DNA of 11,159 nucleotides from Myxococcaceae bacterium (GTDB lineage Bacteria; Myxococcota; Myxococcia; Myxococcales; Myxococcaceae). Shown here piece by piece: positions 1 to 7,870 of the stretch (position 1 is its first letter; every line of letters begins with the position of its first letter). Location: the NCBI GenBank assembly GCA_018262385.1, contig JAGSPQ010000022.1:1-11159 (forward strand), written 5' to 3'. The notes beneath the pieces were generated by a model that saw only the letters and a list, made by a program, of their open reading frames with translations, did not search any database and was not told the origin of the DNA. A program made the position numbers and the translations under genes.

Positions 1-306
1 CGGGGCCGGCCGGGGCGCGGCGGCGCGCTCGAGGGTCGCCGAGTCGGTGAGCAGGCGGAACAGCGCGGGCAGCTGGCGGGCGGGGATCTCTCCCTCGACC
101 GAGATCTGGAGGGTGCGCTTGCGCGCAGCGGCCGAGGCGGCCCACGGCTCGCAGAGGATCGCCGAGGCGAAGCGGGCGAGATCGTCGACGGTCGCTCCGG
201 ACTTGAAGCTGACCTTGACCTGCATCTCGGGGCTGGGCGCCTTGCAGACCCGGCCGCCATCGGGCGTGGCGGCCAACAGCGAGAGCCAGATCAGGCCGGG
301 CGTCAC
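1..306 (-). CDS. Partial secretin N-domain-like protein (5' part only, runs off left edge)
   Basis: The first 102 codons are visible; the gene continues past base 1. It starts with GTG at 306, which overlaps the TGA of the cysteine desulfurase as GTGA, so translation is probably coupled. Residues 4-12 (GLIWLSLLAA) form a short hydrophobic stretch that could be a weak signal peptide. Residues about 35-90 (pattern VSFKSGATVDDLARF..., then LQISVEGEIPARQLPALFRLL) resemble the small alpha/beta N-domains of secretins such as GspD/PilQ: a strand, a helix with the 'hydrophobic-DL-hydrophobic' pattern, a basic/hydrophobic strand, then a helix ending in a leucine-rich segment. That similarity is read by eye. 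If correct, the product is periplasmic or outer-membrane associated, but it need not be a true secretin because the C-terminal part is missing. It is the last visible gene of the operon that begins at 3341. Alternative: an unrelated exported protein. Confidence 0.6.
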   Translation of the reverse strand, partial: MTPGLIWLSLLAATPDGGRVCKAPSPEMQVKVSFKSGATVDDLARFASAILCEPWAASAAARKRTLQISVEGEIPARQLPALFRLLTDSATLERAAAPRPAP

Positions 307-1427
307 GGGGTGGCCCGCGCGCGCGGGGCGAGGCGGTTGATCGCCTCGATCGCGCGATCGATGTCCGCCTCGGTGGTTCCGCGTCCCCAGGACAAGCGCA
401 GCGACTCCTGCGCCTGGGTGCTCGACAGCCCCATCGCGGTCAGCACGTGGGAAGGGGTCAGCGAGCCAGACGCGCAGGCGGCTCCGGACGAGACGCAGAT
501 CCCCTCGAGGTCGAGCGCGATCAGCAGCGCCTCGCCGTCGGCGCCGGGGAAGCGAAAGTTGGTGGTGCCCGGCGCGCGCGGAGCGCCCCTGCCGTTCACC
601 TCGGCGGCCACGCCGGCCTCGAGCTTCGCGCGCAGCCGCTCGAGCCGGGCGCCCTCGGCCTCGACGTTGGCGGTGGCGACGCCGAGCGCCGCGACCAGCG
701 CCTCGATCATCGCCAGCGCCTGGGTTCCTCCCCGCCGGCCGTCTTCCTGGTGGCCCGGGACCATCGGCTCGAGCGGCACCGACCGGCGCGCGAGCAGGAC
801 GCCGATTCCCGGCGGGGCTCCGAGCTTGTGGCCGGAGAAGCTGAACAGATCCGCCGGGACGTCGCGCAGGGTGGCGGGGATCCGGCCCACCGCCTGAACC
901 GCGTCGGTGTGGAAGACGATTCCGCGCTGGATGCAGGCGCGGGAGACCTCGCGCACCGGCTGCTCGACCCCGGTCTCGTTGTTGACCCAGATCAGCGAGC
1001 AGATCGCCACCTCGGCAGTGAGCGCCTCGAGCACCCGCTCGAGCGGCACCCGGCCGGAAGGATCCGGCGCCAGCCGAACCACCTGCGCTCCGCTTGCCTC
1101 GAGCTGCTTCATCGCGCCCAGGACGCAGGGGTGCTCGATGCTCGTGGTCACCACCCGGGTGCGGCCGGGATCCTTGCGGGCGGCCCAGGCGCCCTTGATC
1201 GCGAGCGCGGCGCCCTCGGATCCGGAGGCGGTGAAGATCACCTCGCGCCCTTCGCAGCCGAACGCGCGGGCGACCGCGTCCCGCGCGGCGGTCAGCCGGG
1301 TCCGCGCCGCCCTGCCCGCCTGGTGCACGCTCGAGGGGTTGCTGCCCGGCGCGGCGAGGCCACGGGTGAGCGCCGCGGCCGCCTCAGCCAGGAGCGGCGC
1401 GCCGGCGTTGTAGTCGAGGAAGATCAC
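303..1427 (-). CDS. Cysteine desulfurase, NifS/IscS family
   Basis: This PLP enzyme removes sulfur from L-cysteine, giving alanine and an enzyme-bound persulfide for Fe-S clusters, tRNA thiolation, molybdopterin or, via selenocysteine, selenide. The product is 374 residues, near the family norm. The N-terminus IFLDYNAGA is the usual start of the family. His99 (in SIEHP) should stack on the PLP ring, HTDAVQ at 173-178 supplies the PLP-binding Asp and Gln, Lys201 in SGHKLGAPPG forms the Schiff base, and RRGGTQ follows at 231-236. The catalytic cysteine is Cys318 in SSGAACASGSLTPSHVL, a loop typical of the NifS/IscS group rather than the SufS group. I chose the GTG at 1427 because it overlaps the upstream gene's TGA by four bases (GTGA) and gives the canonical N-terminus; the frame stays open further upstream but that stretch is antisense-like low-quality protein. 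No IscU or NifU gene is beside it, so the sulfur acceptor is unknown. Confidence 0.95.
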   Translation of the reverse strand: MIFLDYNAGAPLLAEAAAALTRGLAAPGSNPSSVHQAGRAARTRLTAARDAVARAFGCEGREVIFTASGSEGAALAIKGAWAARKDPGRTRVVTTSIEHPCVLGAMKQLEASGAQVVRLAPDPSGRVPLERVLEALTAEVAICSLIWVNNETGVEQPVREVSRACIQRGIVFHTDAVQAVGRIPATLRDVPADLFSFSGHKLGAPPGIGVLLARRSVPLEPMVPGHQEDGRRGGTQALAMIEALVAALGVATANVEAEGARLERLRAKLEAGVAAEVNGRGAPRAPGTTNFRFPGADGEALLIALDLEGICVSSGAACASGSLTPSHVLTAMGLSSTQAQESLRLSWGRGTTEADIDRAIEAINRLAPRARATP

Positions 1428-2497
1428 GAATCTTGCTGGGCGACGTTGAGCAGAGCGGTGCCGCGCTCTCCTTCGACGCCAAAGGCTTTCTGAAAGCGGC
1501 TCACGACTTCCTGCTTCAGCGCCGCCCGATCTCTTCGCGTGCCGGACAGCGGAATCCGCGCGCCCGCCATGCTGCCGTGCCCGCCGGCCGAGCCGCCGAG
1601 GCCGACCAGGGTGTCGCGAATCAGCCGGCCGGCGCGCATCCGCCGATCGCTGACCCGCAGCGAGAGGTACAGCTGGCTGCGGAAAGAGCCGAACGCCAGC
1701 GACCAGCGCGGGCCTTCGAGGAACGACAGCCGCTCGGCGACTTCGGCGACCATGTCGGGGCTGTAGACCTCGCCCAGATCGGTGATCACCGCGTCCGAGT
1801 AGACCTTCGCCCGCTTGATCGCCTGGTAGTAGAGCTTGAAGTAGCGCGCCGGCAGCTCGGGGTGCTCGATCTGCCCGAGCAGGGTGCGGTCGATCTTCGG
1901 GAACAGCCACAGGTAGCTGTCGATGTCCGGATCGTAGGTCTGCCGGTCGAGGTCCCGGGTATCGGCCTTGATCCCGTAATAGAGCGCGGTGGCCAGCTCG
2001 GATCCGGGCTCGAGGCGCGCCGCGCGCAGGTACTCGACCAGCAGCGTCGAGGTGGCGCCGTAGTTCCGGCCGACGTCGGCGAAGGGCGCCAGCTGCCCTT
2101 CTTCGCGCAGCGGGTGGTGATCGATCACCACGTCGGCCTTCACCCCGGGCGGCAGCGAGTGGTTGCCCACCGGCTGCTGGGTGTCGACCAGGCAGGCCAG
2201 ATCGTACTCGTCGAAGATGATCTGGGAGACCGGGGTCAGCGGCAGCTTGAGCACCTTGACGAAGGCGAGGTTCTCGGCGCGCCCGATGATTCCGCCGTAG
2301 GCGACCTTCGCCTCCAGCCCGGCGCGCTTCTCGAACAGCACCGCCAGCGCGCAGGCCGAAGCGATCGAGTCGGGATCCGGGTTGTCATGAGTGAGGATCA
2401 CCACCCGCTTCTTCCCGCGGGCGAGCTTCATCAGCCGCTCGACCTTCACTTTCGCGGAGAGCGAAGCGACGTTCAGCGGAGTGAGCGCAGCGCCCAA
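1424..2497 (-). CDS. DHH/DHHA1 family phosphoesterase (NrnA-like)
   Basis: A cytoplasmic Mn2+-dependent phosphoesterase of the DHH superfamily; relatives degrade short oligoribonucleotides, pApA-type dinucleotides or 3'-phosphoadenosine-5'-phosphate. The 357-residue product shows motif I as THDNPDPDSIAS at 36-47, motif II Asp105 in LVDTQ, the signature DHH at 126-128, and a further acidic motif around Asp179 (KADT). The C-terminal DHHA1 substrate-binding domain carries GGSAGGHGSMAGA at 301-313. NrnA proteins are usually nearer 310-340 residues, so this one is slightly long. It begins with TTG at 2497: the frame has a stop at 2510-2512 and no ATG or GTG between, and GAGG lies five bases before the TTG. 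The stop of the Fic gene is only seven bases upstream, so the two are co-transcribed. The exact substrate cannot be read from sequence; NrnA-type activity is the best family guess. Pairing with a Fic-fold protein (nucleotidyl transfer) is suggestive of nucleotide chemistry, but that is inference. Confidence 0.88.
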   Translation of the reverse strand: MGAALTPLNVASLSAKVKVERLMKLARGKKRVVILTHDNPDPDSIASACALAVLFEKRAGLEAKVAYGGIIGRAENLAFVKVLKLPLTPVSQIIFDEYDLACLVDTQQPVGNHSLPPGVKADVVIDHHPLREEGQLAPFADVGRNYGATSTLLVEYLRAARLEPGSELATALYYGIKADTRDLDRQTYDPDIDSYLWLFPKIDRTLLGQIEHPELPARYFKLYYQAIKRAKVYSDAVITDLGEVYSPDMVAEVAERLSFLEGPRWSLAFGSFRSQLYLSLRVSDRRMRAGRLIRDTLVGLGGSAGGHGSMAGARIPLSGTRRDRAALKQEVVSRFQKAFGVEGERGTALLNVAQQDS

Positions 2498-2504
2498 GGT
2501 GACC

Positions 2505-3341
2505 TCAATTCACGGCTTTGTACTTCCGCGCATCGTCGCGGAAATACTTCAGCGCGTTGTCGAGTGAGTTCTCCATCGCATCCATCATCAGGTTGGCGAA
2601 GCTGCCGACCGTGCCCCGGAACGCCTCGTAATACTTCTGGCGGTCGATGGAGTGGATCACCGAGGGGAACATCTGGTTGCGCAGCAGGATCAGGTTGCTG
2701 AGCATCCGCCCGACTTTTCCCGAGTGCTCGGCGAACGGAAAGATCTGGATGAACTGATGCTGCACCCGGGCCGACTGCAGAATCGGGTGCTGCTCGCGAA
2801 ACTCCGCGGTGGCGGTGAAGTCGATCAGCTTCTCGAGCGCCGGGAGGATCTTCGCCGGCTGGGCGATCTCGTGGAAGTAGGTGCGGTGCAGCGGCATGTC
2901 CTTGCGCAGCCCGGCCCGTTCGCGTTCCTTCGCCAGTTCCTTCTCACTTCGCTCGCGGCGCTCGGCGGCAGCGCGGGCGGCCTGCGCTTCGGGCGTGTTG
3001 CCCGCCAGCAGATCGTGGATGCGCCGCACCTGGGTCATCGTCACGCCACCCGACTTCTTGCTAATCGTCTTCGCTTCCTCGCGCAGGTATTCGAGGCAGG
3101 ACTTGTGGTTCCGGATCTCGAGCACGATCGGCATCAGCGAGGCCTCGGCGGCGATCGCTCCGGGGCGCAGGGCGGCCATCAGCTCCTGGCCGGTGTAGAC
3201 GACGCCCTCGAGCGCGTTGTCGTGGTAGACCCACGACATCTCGAACTTTTCGAGGAAGTCCTGCGAGGCCACCTTCTTGCTGGCGAGGATGTCGCGCAGC
3301 GCCTCGTTCTTCTCCTCGATGTATTGGTACCGTTCCTTCAC
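2505..3341 (-). CDS. Fic-fold protein with degenerate catalytic motif
   Basis: Fic proteins usually transfer AMP or another phosphate-containing group using the motif HPFx(D/E)GNGRxxR. The 278-residue product has the surrounding Fic architecture: VQHQFIQI leading into the core, GRMLSNLIL after it, and the downstream RQKYYEAF helix (about 234-241). The core itself reads FPFAEHSGKVGR at 201-212, so the catalytic His is Phe201, the GNGR stretch is HSGK, and only the acidic residue (Glu205), Gly208 and Arg212 remain. An NALEG segment at 42-46 resembles the inhibitory helix motif (S/T)xxxE(G/N) of class II Fic proteins, with Asp41 at the Ser/Thr position. YFHEIAQPAKI at 155-165 matches the usual flap region. 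Residues about 118-146 are a charged Ala/Glu/Arg helix, probably an insertion. The start is GTG at 3341, without a clear Shine-Dalgarno site. Fold is likely; classical AMPylation is unlikely. It is the first gene of the minus-strand operon. Confidence 0.85.
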   Translation of the reverse strand: MKERYQYIEEKNEALRDILASKKVASQDFLEKFEMSWVYHDNALEGVVYTGQELMAALRPGAIAAEASLMPIVLEIRNHKSCLEYLREEAKTISKKSGGVTMTQVRRIHDLLAGNTPEAQAARAAAERRERSEKELAKERERAGLRKDMPLHRTYFHEIAQPAKILPALEKLIDFTATAEFREQHPILQSARVQHQFIQIFPFAEHSGKVGRMLSNLILLRNQMFPSVIHSIDRQKYYEAFRGTVGSFANLMMDAMENSLDNALKYFRDDARKYKAVN

Positions 3342-3408
3342 GCGGCGACGGTATACAGATTTCGATCTGACTGCGCTACGGAGAATGACTCAAGTCGATG
3401 ATTTGACT

Positions 3409-3421
3409 GTCGAATTTCGAC
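3409..3421. repeat. Palindrome GTCGAA-T-TTCGAC, possible operator
   Basis: A perfect 6-bp inverted repeat with one central base, 68 bp upstream of the Fic gene start, in a locally A+T-richer stretch (about 3351-3437) that is the obvious place for the operon promoter. On the minus strand a weak -35-like TTGAGT lies at 3392-3387. The symmetry suggests a dimeric regulator site, but no motif of a known regulator is recognised and six-base arms can occur by chance. Confidence 0.3.
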
Positions 3422-3460
3422 GTCGCCCCAATTGACTTCTCGGGCGCCCGATCTGCTTCC

Positions 3461-3479
3461 GGCGCCGATTAGCCGCGCC
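3461..3479 (-). terminator. Possible weak terminator hairpin 3' of selC
   Basis: GGCGC and GCGCC form a 5-bp stem around a 9-base loop, starting 19 bases beyond the mature 3' end of selC. A second self-complementary site, TCGGGCGCCCGA, lies at 3440-3451. Neither is followed by a T-run on the minus strand, so intrinsic termination is not established; selC may instead be processed from a longer transcript that runs into the Fic operon. Confidence 0.25.
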
Positions 3480-3497
3480 CGCCTCGAAGGGGGGAAG

Positions 3498-3593
3498 CGG
3501 TAGAGCACGGGAATCGAACTCGCCAGGGACGACTCTCATCGCCCCTCGCCGGTTTTGAAGACCGGGCCTGTCACCAGAGCAGGAAGCCCTACC
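3498..3593 (-). tRNA. selC: Selenocysteine tRNA, anticodon UCA
   Basis: tRNA-Sec is charged with serine, converted to selenocysteinyl-tRNA by SelA, and delivered by SelB to recoded UGA codons. The 96-base gene shows the bacterial tRNA-Sec layout: an 8-bp acceptor stem (GGTAGGGC with GCTCTACC, one G-T), discriminator G, an anticodon stem CCGGT/ACCGG around loop CTTCAAA with anticodon TCA at 3558-3556, and a long variable arm with a 7-bp stem (GGGGCGA/TCGTCCC). The T loop is TTCGATT. CCA is not encoded. Two pairings are imperfect: the T stem GCGAG/CCCGT contains an A-C mismatch, and the extended D stem (CCTG-C-TC with GA-CAGG) needs a bulged C. The 5' end is only 34 bases from the divergent kbl start, so the selC promoter must reach into kbl. 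selA, selB and selD are not in this window. Confidence 0.93.
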
Positions 3594-3627
3594 GTTTTCG
3601 CAGATAGCACGCTAATCGCGGCCAGCC

Positions 3628-4824
<1,197 letters not shown>

Positions 4825-4849
4825 ACGCGTTCCCCAAGGAGCAAGCCCC

Positions 4850-5878
4850 ATGAAGGCGCTGGTCAAGGCGAAGAAGGAAGTCGGGCTGTGGCTGCAGGAC
4901 GTGCCGGTGCCGGAGGTCGGGCACAACGACGTGCTGATCAAGATCAAGAAATCGGCGATCTGCGGCACCGACATCCACATCTGGAACTGGGACGCGTGGA
5001 GCCAGAAGACGATTCCGGTGCCGATGCACGTCGGTCACGAGTTCATGGGCGAGGTGGCCGAGGTGGGCAGCGCGGTCACCGGGTTCAAGAAGGGCGATCG
5101 GGTCTCGGGGGAAGGGCACCTGACCTGCGGCAACTGCCGCAACTGCCGCGCCGGAAAGCGGCACCTGTGCCGGAACACCGTCGGCGTCGGGGTCAACCGC
5201 CCCGGCTGCTTCGCCGAGTACCTGTCGATTCCCGCCTCGAACGTGTTCCGGATTCCGCCCGAGATCCCGGACGAGATCGCGTCGTTCTTCGATCCGCTCG
5301 GCAACGCGGTGCACACCGCGCTGAGCTTCGACCTGGTGGGCGAGGACGTGCTGATCACCGGCGCCGGCCCGATCGGGGTGATGGCGGCGGCGATCTGCAA
5401 GCACGTCGGCGCGCGCCACGTGGTCGTCACCGACGTCAACGAGTACCGGCTGTCGCTGGCGAAGAAGCTCGGCGCCACCCGCACCGTCAACGTCAGCAAG
5501 GCGTCGATCGACGACACGATGAAGGAGCTCGGGATGACCGAGGGCTTCGACGTCGGCCTCGAGATGAGCGGCAACGCCGAGGCGCTGCGGTCGATGCTGA
5601 AGGCGATGAACCACGGCGGCCGGGTGGCGATCCTCGGGATCCCGGTGGCCGAGGTGGCGATCGACTGGAACCAGGTGATCTTCAAGGGCCTGGTGCTCAA
5701 GGGGGTGTACGGCCGGGAGATGTTCGAGACCTGGTACAAGATGACCGCGATGCTCCAGTCGGGGCTCGACATCAGCCCGGTGCTCACCCACCGCTTCAAG
5801 ATCGCCGACTACCAGGAAGCGTTCGAGACGATGCGCACCGGCCAGTCCGGGAAGGTGGTGCTCGATTGGGCCGCGTGA
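4850..5878 (+). CDS. tdh: L-threonine 3-dehydrogenase
   Basis: A zinc- and NAD-dependent medium-chain dehydrogenase that oxidises L-threonine to 2-amino-3-ketobutyrate, feeding Kbl. The 342 residues are close to the E. coli length of 341. Catalytic zinc ligands are Cys38 in [13 protein letters not shown] and the His-Glu pair at 63-64 in [10 protein letters not shown]. Structural zinc ligands are Cys93, Cys96, Cys99 and Cys107. The Rossmann motif is GAGPIG at 171-176, followed by VVTDVNEYR near 192-200, whose Asp favours NAD over NADP. The IHIWNWD signature is typical of threonine dehydrogenase rather than other alcohol dehydrogenases. The start follows a good Shine-Dalgarno AAGGAG about nine bases upstream, 25 bases after the kbl stop, so the two form an operon in the order kbl-tdh. 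The stop TGA is shared in a GTGA overlap with the kinase gene. Confidence 0.97.
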   Translation: MKALVKAKKEVGLWLQDVPVPEVGHNDVLIKIKKSAICGTDIHIWNWDAWSQKTIPVPMHVGHEFMGEVAEVGSAVTGFKKGDRVSGEGHLTCGNCRNCRAGKRHLCRNTVGVGVNRPGCFAEYLSIPASNVFRIPPEIPDEIASFFDPLGNAVHTALSFDLVGEDVLITGAGPIGVMAAAICKHVGARHVVVTDVNEYRLSLAKKLGATRTVNVSKASIDDTMKELGMTEGFDVGLEMSGNAEALRSMLKAMNHGGRVAILGIPVAEVAIDWNQVIFKGLVLKGVYGREMFETWYKMTAMLQSGLDISPVLTHRFKIADYQEAFETMRTGQSGKVVLDWAA

Positions 5879-6525
5879 GAGCCAAGGCGGCGAAGAGCCC
5901 GAAGAAGCGGTTCGTCGCGATGGCGGGCAACATCGGCGCGGGCAAGACCACCGCCGCGAAGATGATCAGCCAGAAGTTCGGCTACGAGCTGTTCGACGAG
6001 CCGGTGATCGATAACCGGTTCTTGAAGGACTACTACGGGCAGATGAAGCGCTGGAGCTTCACCCTGCAGCTCGAGTTCCTGATCCGGCGGATCGAGCACC
6101 ACGAGCTGATTCACACCGTCCCGAAGAGCTGCATCCAGGATCGCACCCTCTACGAGGACCCGGAGATCTTCGCCAAGTACCTCCACGGCCTGGGGAACAT
6201 GACCGACGCGGAGCTCGAGCTGTACTTCGAGTACTTCCAGCGGCTGTCGCGCACCATCGTCCACCCGGACAAGGTGATCTGCTTCGACGTGCCCGAGGTC
6301 GACGTGCTGATGAACCGGATCAAGAAGCGCGGACGCGAGGAAGAGAAGGGCATCGGCTCGTCCTTTCTGCGCGGGCTCAACGGGTACTACGCGACCTTCC
6401 CGATGGTGCTGCAAGGCAAGTACGGGATCGACGTGCTGACGTTCGACGTGACCTCGCTCGACATCCGCGGTGGGCGCGGCGCCGAGGAGTTCATGGACAA
6501 GGTGACGGACTTCCTCTCCGCCTGA
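5875..6525 (+). CDS. Deoxynucleoside kinase family protein
   Basis: Family members phosphorylate deoxynucleosides (deoxyadenosine, deoxyguanosine, deoxycytidine, thymidine) in nucleotide salvage. The 216-residue product has the P-loop GNIGAGKTT at 18-26, FDEPV at 40-44 matching the base-binding acidic residue region, a DRTLYED segment at 89-95 equivalent to the family's DRS/ERS motif, and a basic lid IKKRGREEE at 149-157. That set distinguishes deoxynucleoside kinase from guanylate or adenylate kinase. I chose GTG at 5875: it overlaps the tdh stop as GTGA, and it keeps the first beta strand KRFVAMAG, which the alternative ATG at 5920 would cut. The basic start ([10 protein letters not shown]) may be disordered. 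Substrate preference cannot be read. Its coupling to threonine catabolism genes has no evident biochemical reason; it may only share transcription. Confidence 0.92.
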   Translation: MRAKAAKSPKKRFVAMAGNIGAGKTTAAKMISQKFGYELFDEPVIDNRFLKDYYGQMKRWSFTLQLEFLIRRIEHHELIHTVPKSCIQDRTLYEDPEIFAKYLHGLGNMTDAELELYFEYFQRLSRTIVHPDKVICFDVPEVDVLMNRIKKRGREEEKGIGSSFLRGLNGYYATFPMVLQGKYGIDVLTFDVTSLDIRGGRGAEEFMDKVTDFLSA

Positions 6526-6533
6526 GCGCCGCG

Positions 6534-7043
6534 ATGGATCCCAAGCCGCCAGCGCAGTCGGTGGTCGAGATGGCGCAGCTGCTGTTGCCGGGAGACGCCA
6601 ACTCGCTCGGCGCGGCGTTCGGCGGCACGGTGATCGGGTGGATCGACATCTGCGGGGCGATCGCGGCCCAGCGGCACTGCCGGCAGATCGTGGTGACCGC
6701 GTCGATGGACGATCTGCACTTCCACGCACCGATCAAGGTCGGCTGGACGGCGATCCTCAAGGCGCGGGTGCTGGCCGCCTTCAGCAGCTCGATGGAGGTG
6801 GGGGTGACGGTCCACTCGGAGAACCCGCTGACCGGCGAGCGCGCGCTCACCACCAGCGCCCTGCTGACCTTCGTCGCGCTCGATCACGACGGAAACCGGG
6901 TGCCGGTGCCGCCGCTGCTGCTCACCACCGACGACGAGAAGATCGCCAACGAGGCGGCGGTGGTGAGGCGAAAAGAGCGGCTCACCCGTCGCGGGCAGGG
7001 CGCGAGCTGGCACGCGCTGGTTACCCGATCCCACTCGAGCTGA
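6534..7043 (+). CDS. Hotdog-fold acyl-CoA thioesterase (YciA/BACH type)
   Basis: Enzymes of this type hydrolyse acyl-CoA to free fatty acid and CoA. The 169-residue product fits the single-domain hotdog size. The signature is seen near the start: Asn23, FGG at 29-31, then the central helix WIDICGAIAAQRH at 36-48 with Asp38 as the likely catalytic residue. It continues with the substrate-facing DDLHFHAPIKVG at 59-70, the strand VHSENPLTGE at 93-102, and LTFVALDHDGNRVPVPPL at 111-128, a typical end for this family. The last 30 residues are a basic tail. ATG at 6534 lies eight bases after the kinase stop with no clear Shine-Dalgarno site, so translation may depend on the upstream gene. It sits in the same frame as the next gene, separated by TGA and one codon. 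Chain-length preference is unknown. Confidence 0.92.
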   Translation: MDPKPPAQSVVEMAQLLLPGDANSLGAAFGGTVIGWIDICGAIAAQRHCRQIVVTASMDDLHFHAPIKVGWTAILKARVLAAFSSSMEVGVTVHSENPLTGERALTTSALLTFVALDHDGNRVPVPPLLLTTDDEKIANEAAVVRRKERLTRRGQGASWHALVTRSHSS

Positions 7044-7046
7044 ACG

Positions 7047-7868
7047 ATGCGCCTGGCGGTCACCAGCGACCTTCACTACGACTTCGAAGGGCACCTCACC
7101 CGGCCGGCAGCGGTCGAGGAGTTGGTGCTGTCGCTGGTCGACAGCCGGCCCGACGCGGTGGTGCTGGCGGGAGACATCGCCAACGGGTACGCCGCGTTCG
7201 AGGCGTGCCTGGCCGAGTTCAAGGGGCTGGGGGTGCCGGTCGGAGTGGTGGCGGGCAACCACGATCTGTGGCGCGACGAGAAGCTGGGGCTGTCGACCGA
7301 GGCGCTGTGGGGCGGCGCGCTGGAGGAAGCGTGCGAGCGGCAGGGGCTGGTCTGGCTCGAGTCGAGGTCGATCCGGGTCGGCGAGGTCGCGGTGGTCGGC
7401 TCGATGTGCTGGTACGACTACTCGGCGCTCGACCCGTCGATCGCGATGACCCGCGAGGAGCTGGCCCGGGTGAAGAGCGCGCTCAACGCCGACGCGCGGA
7501 AGATGGACTGGCGCCGCAAGGACGCCGACTTCGCCGCCGAGCTCGAGCGGGCGCTGCTGCGGCGGCTCGACGCGCAGGCCAGCGACCCGGCGGTGACTGC
7601 GGTGGCGGTGGTGACCCACGTGCCGCTGCTGGAGCAGCAGATCACCCGCCGCCCGGAGGACCCGCGCTGGAGCACCACCAACGCGTACTACGGGAACCTG
7701 ACCACCGGCCACGCGGTGCTGCAGCGGCCGAAGGTGAAGGCGATCGTCAGCGGCCACAGCCACGTCGGCCAGCAGGCGGTGGTCGAGCGGGGCGCGCTGG
7801 GGCCGGTGGCGGCGTACGTGGTGCCCAGCGACTACCAGCAGCCGAAGTTCGTGCTGCTCGAGCTGTGA
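7047..7868 (+). CDS. Calcineurin-like metallophosphoesterase
   Basis: A dinuclear-metal phosphoesterase of the calcineurin-like fold. The 273 residues carry all family motifs: SDLHY with Asp8 and His10, AGDIANG with Asp43, AGNHDLW with Asn71 and His72, VTHVPL with His191, and SGHSHVG with His237 and His239. Between motifs three and four is a spacer of about 115 residues with a conserved-looking MCWYDYSALDP segment (120-130). There is no signal peptide, so it acts in the cytoplasm. Substrate is unknown; the family includes nucleotide, phosphoprotein and phosphodiester hydrolases. ATG at 7047 is three bases after the thioesterase stop, making this the last gene of the plus-strand run. It ends tail to tail with a minus-strand lipoprotein gene, two bases between the stops, so no separate terminator fits. 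Confidence 0.93.
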   Translation: MRLAVTSDLHYDFEGHLTRPAAVEELVLSLVDSRPDAVVLAGDIANGYAAFEACLAEFKGLGVPVGVVAGNHDLWRDEKLGLSTEALWGGALEEACERQGLVWLESRSIRVGEVAVVGSMCWYDYSALDPSIAMTREELARVKSALNADARKMDWRRKDADFAAELERALLRRLDAQASDPAVTAVAVVTHVPLLEQQITRRPEDPRWSTTNAYYGNLTTGHAVLQRPKVKAIVSGHSHVGQQAVVERGALGPVAAYVVPSDYQQPKFVLLEL

Positions 7869-7870
7869 CT

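Noticed and set aside
447..2701. Long plus-strand open frames opposite the cysteine desulfurase and phosphoesterase genes.
   Set aside because: They are G+C-bias shadows: Arg/Ala/Gly/His-rich, without domains, and antisense to genes with clear motifs.
3440..3451. Perfect 12-bp palindrome TCGGGCGCCCGA downstream of selC as a terminator or attachment site next to a tRNA gene.
   Set aside because: As RNA it forms only a four-pair stem with no T-run, such G+C palindromes are common in this composition, and no repeated tRNA end or integrase gene is present in the window.
7041..7049. Thioesterase and metallophosphoesterase lie in the same frame, separated only by TGA-ACG, so the TGA could encode selenocysteine in a fusion protein.
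   Set aside because: Both halves are complete proteins with normal ends and starts, no cysteine is conserved at such a position in either family, and no obvious SECIS hairpin is seen right after the TGA.
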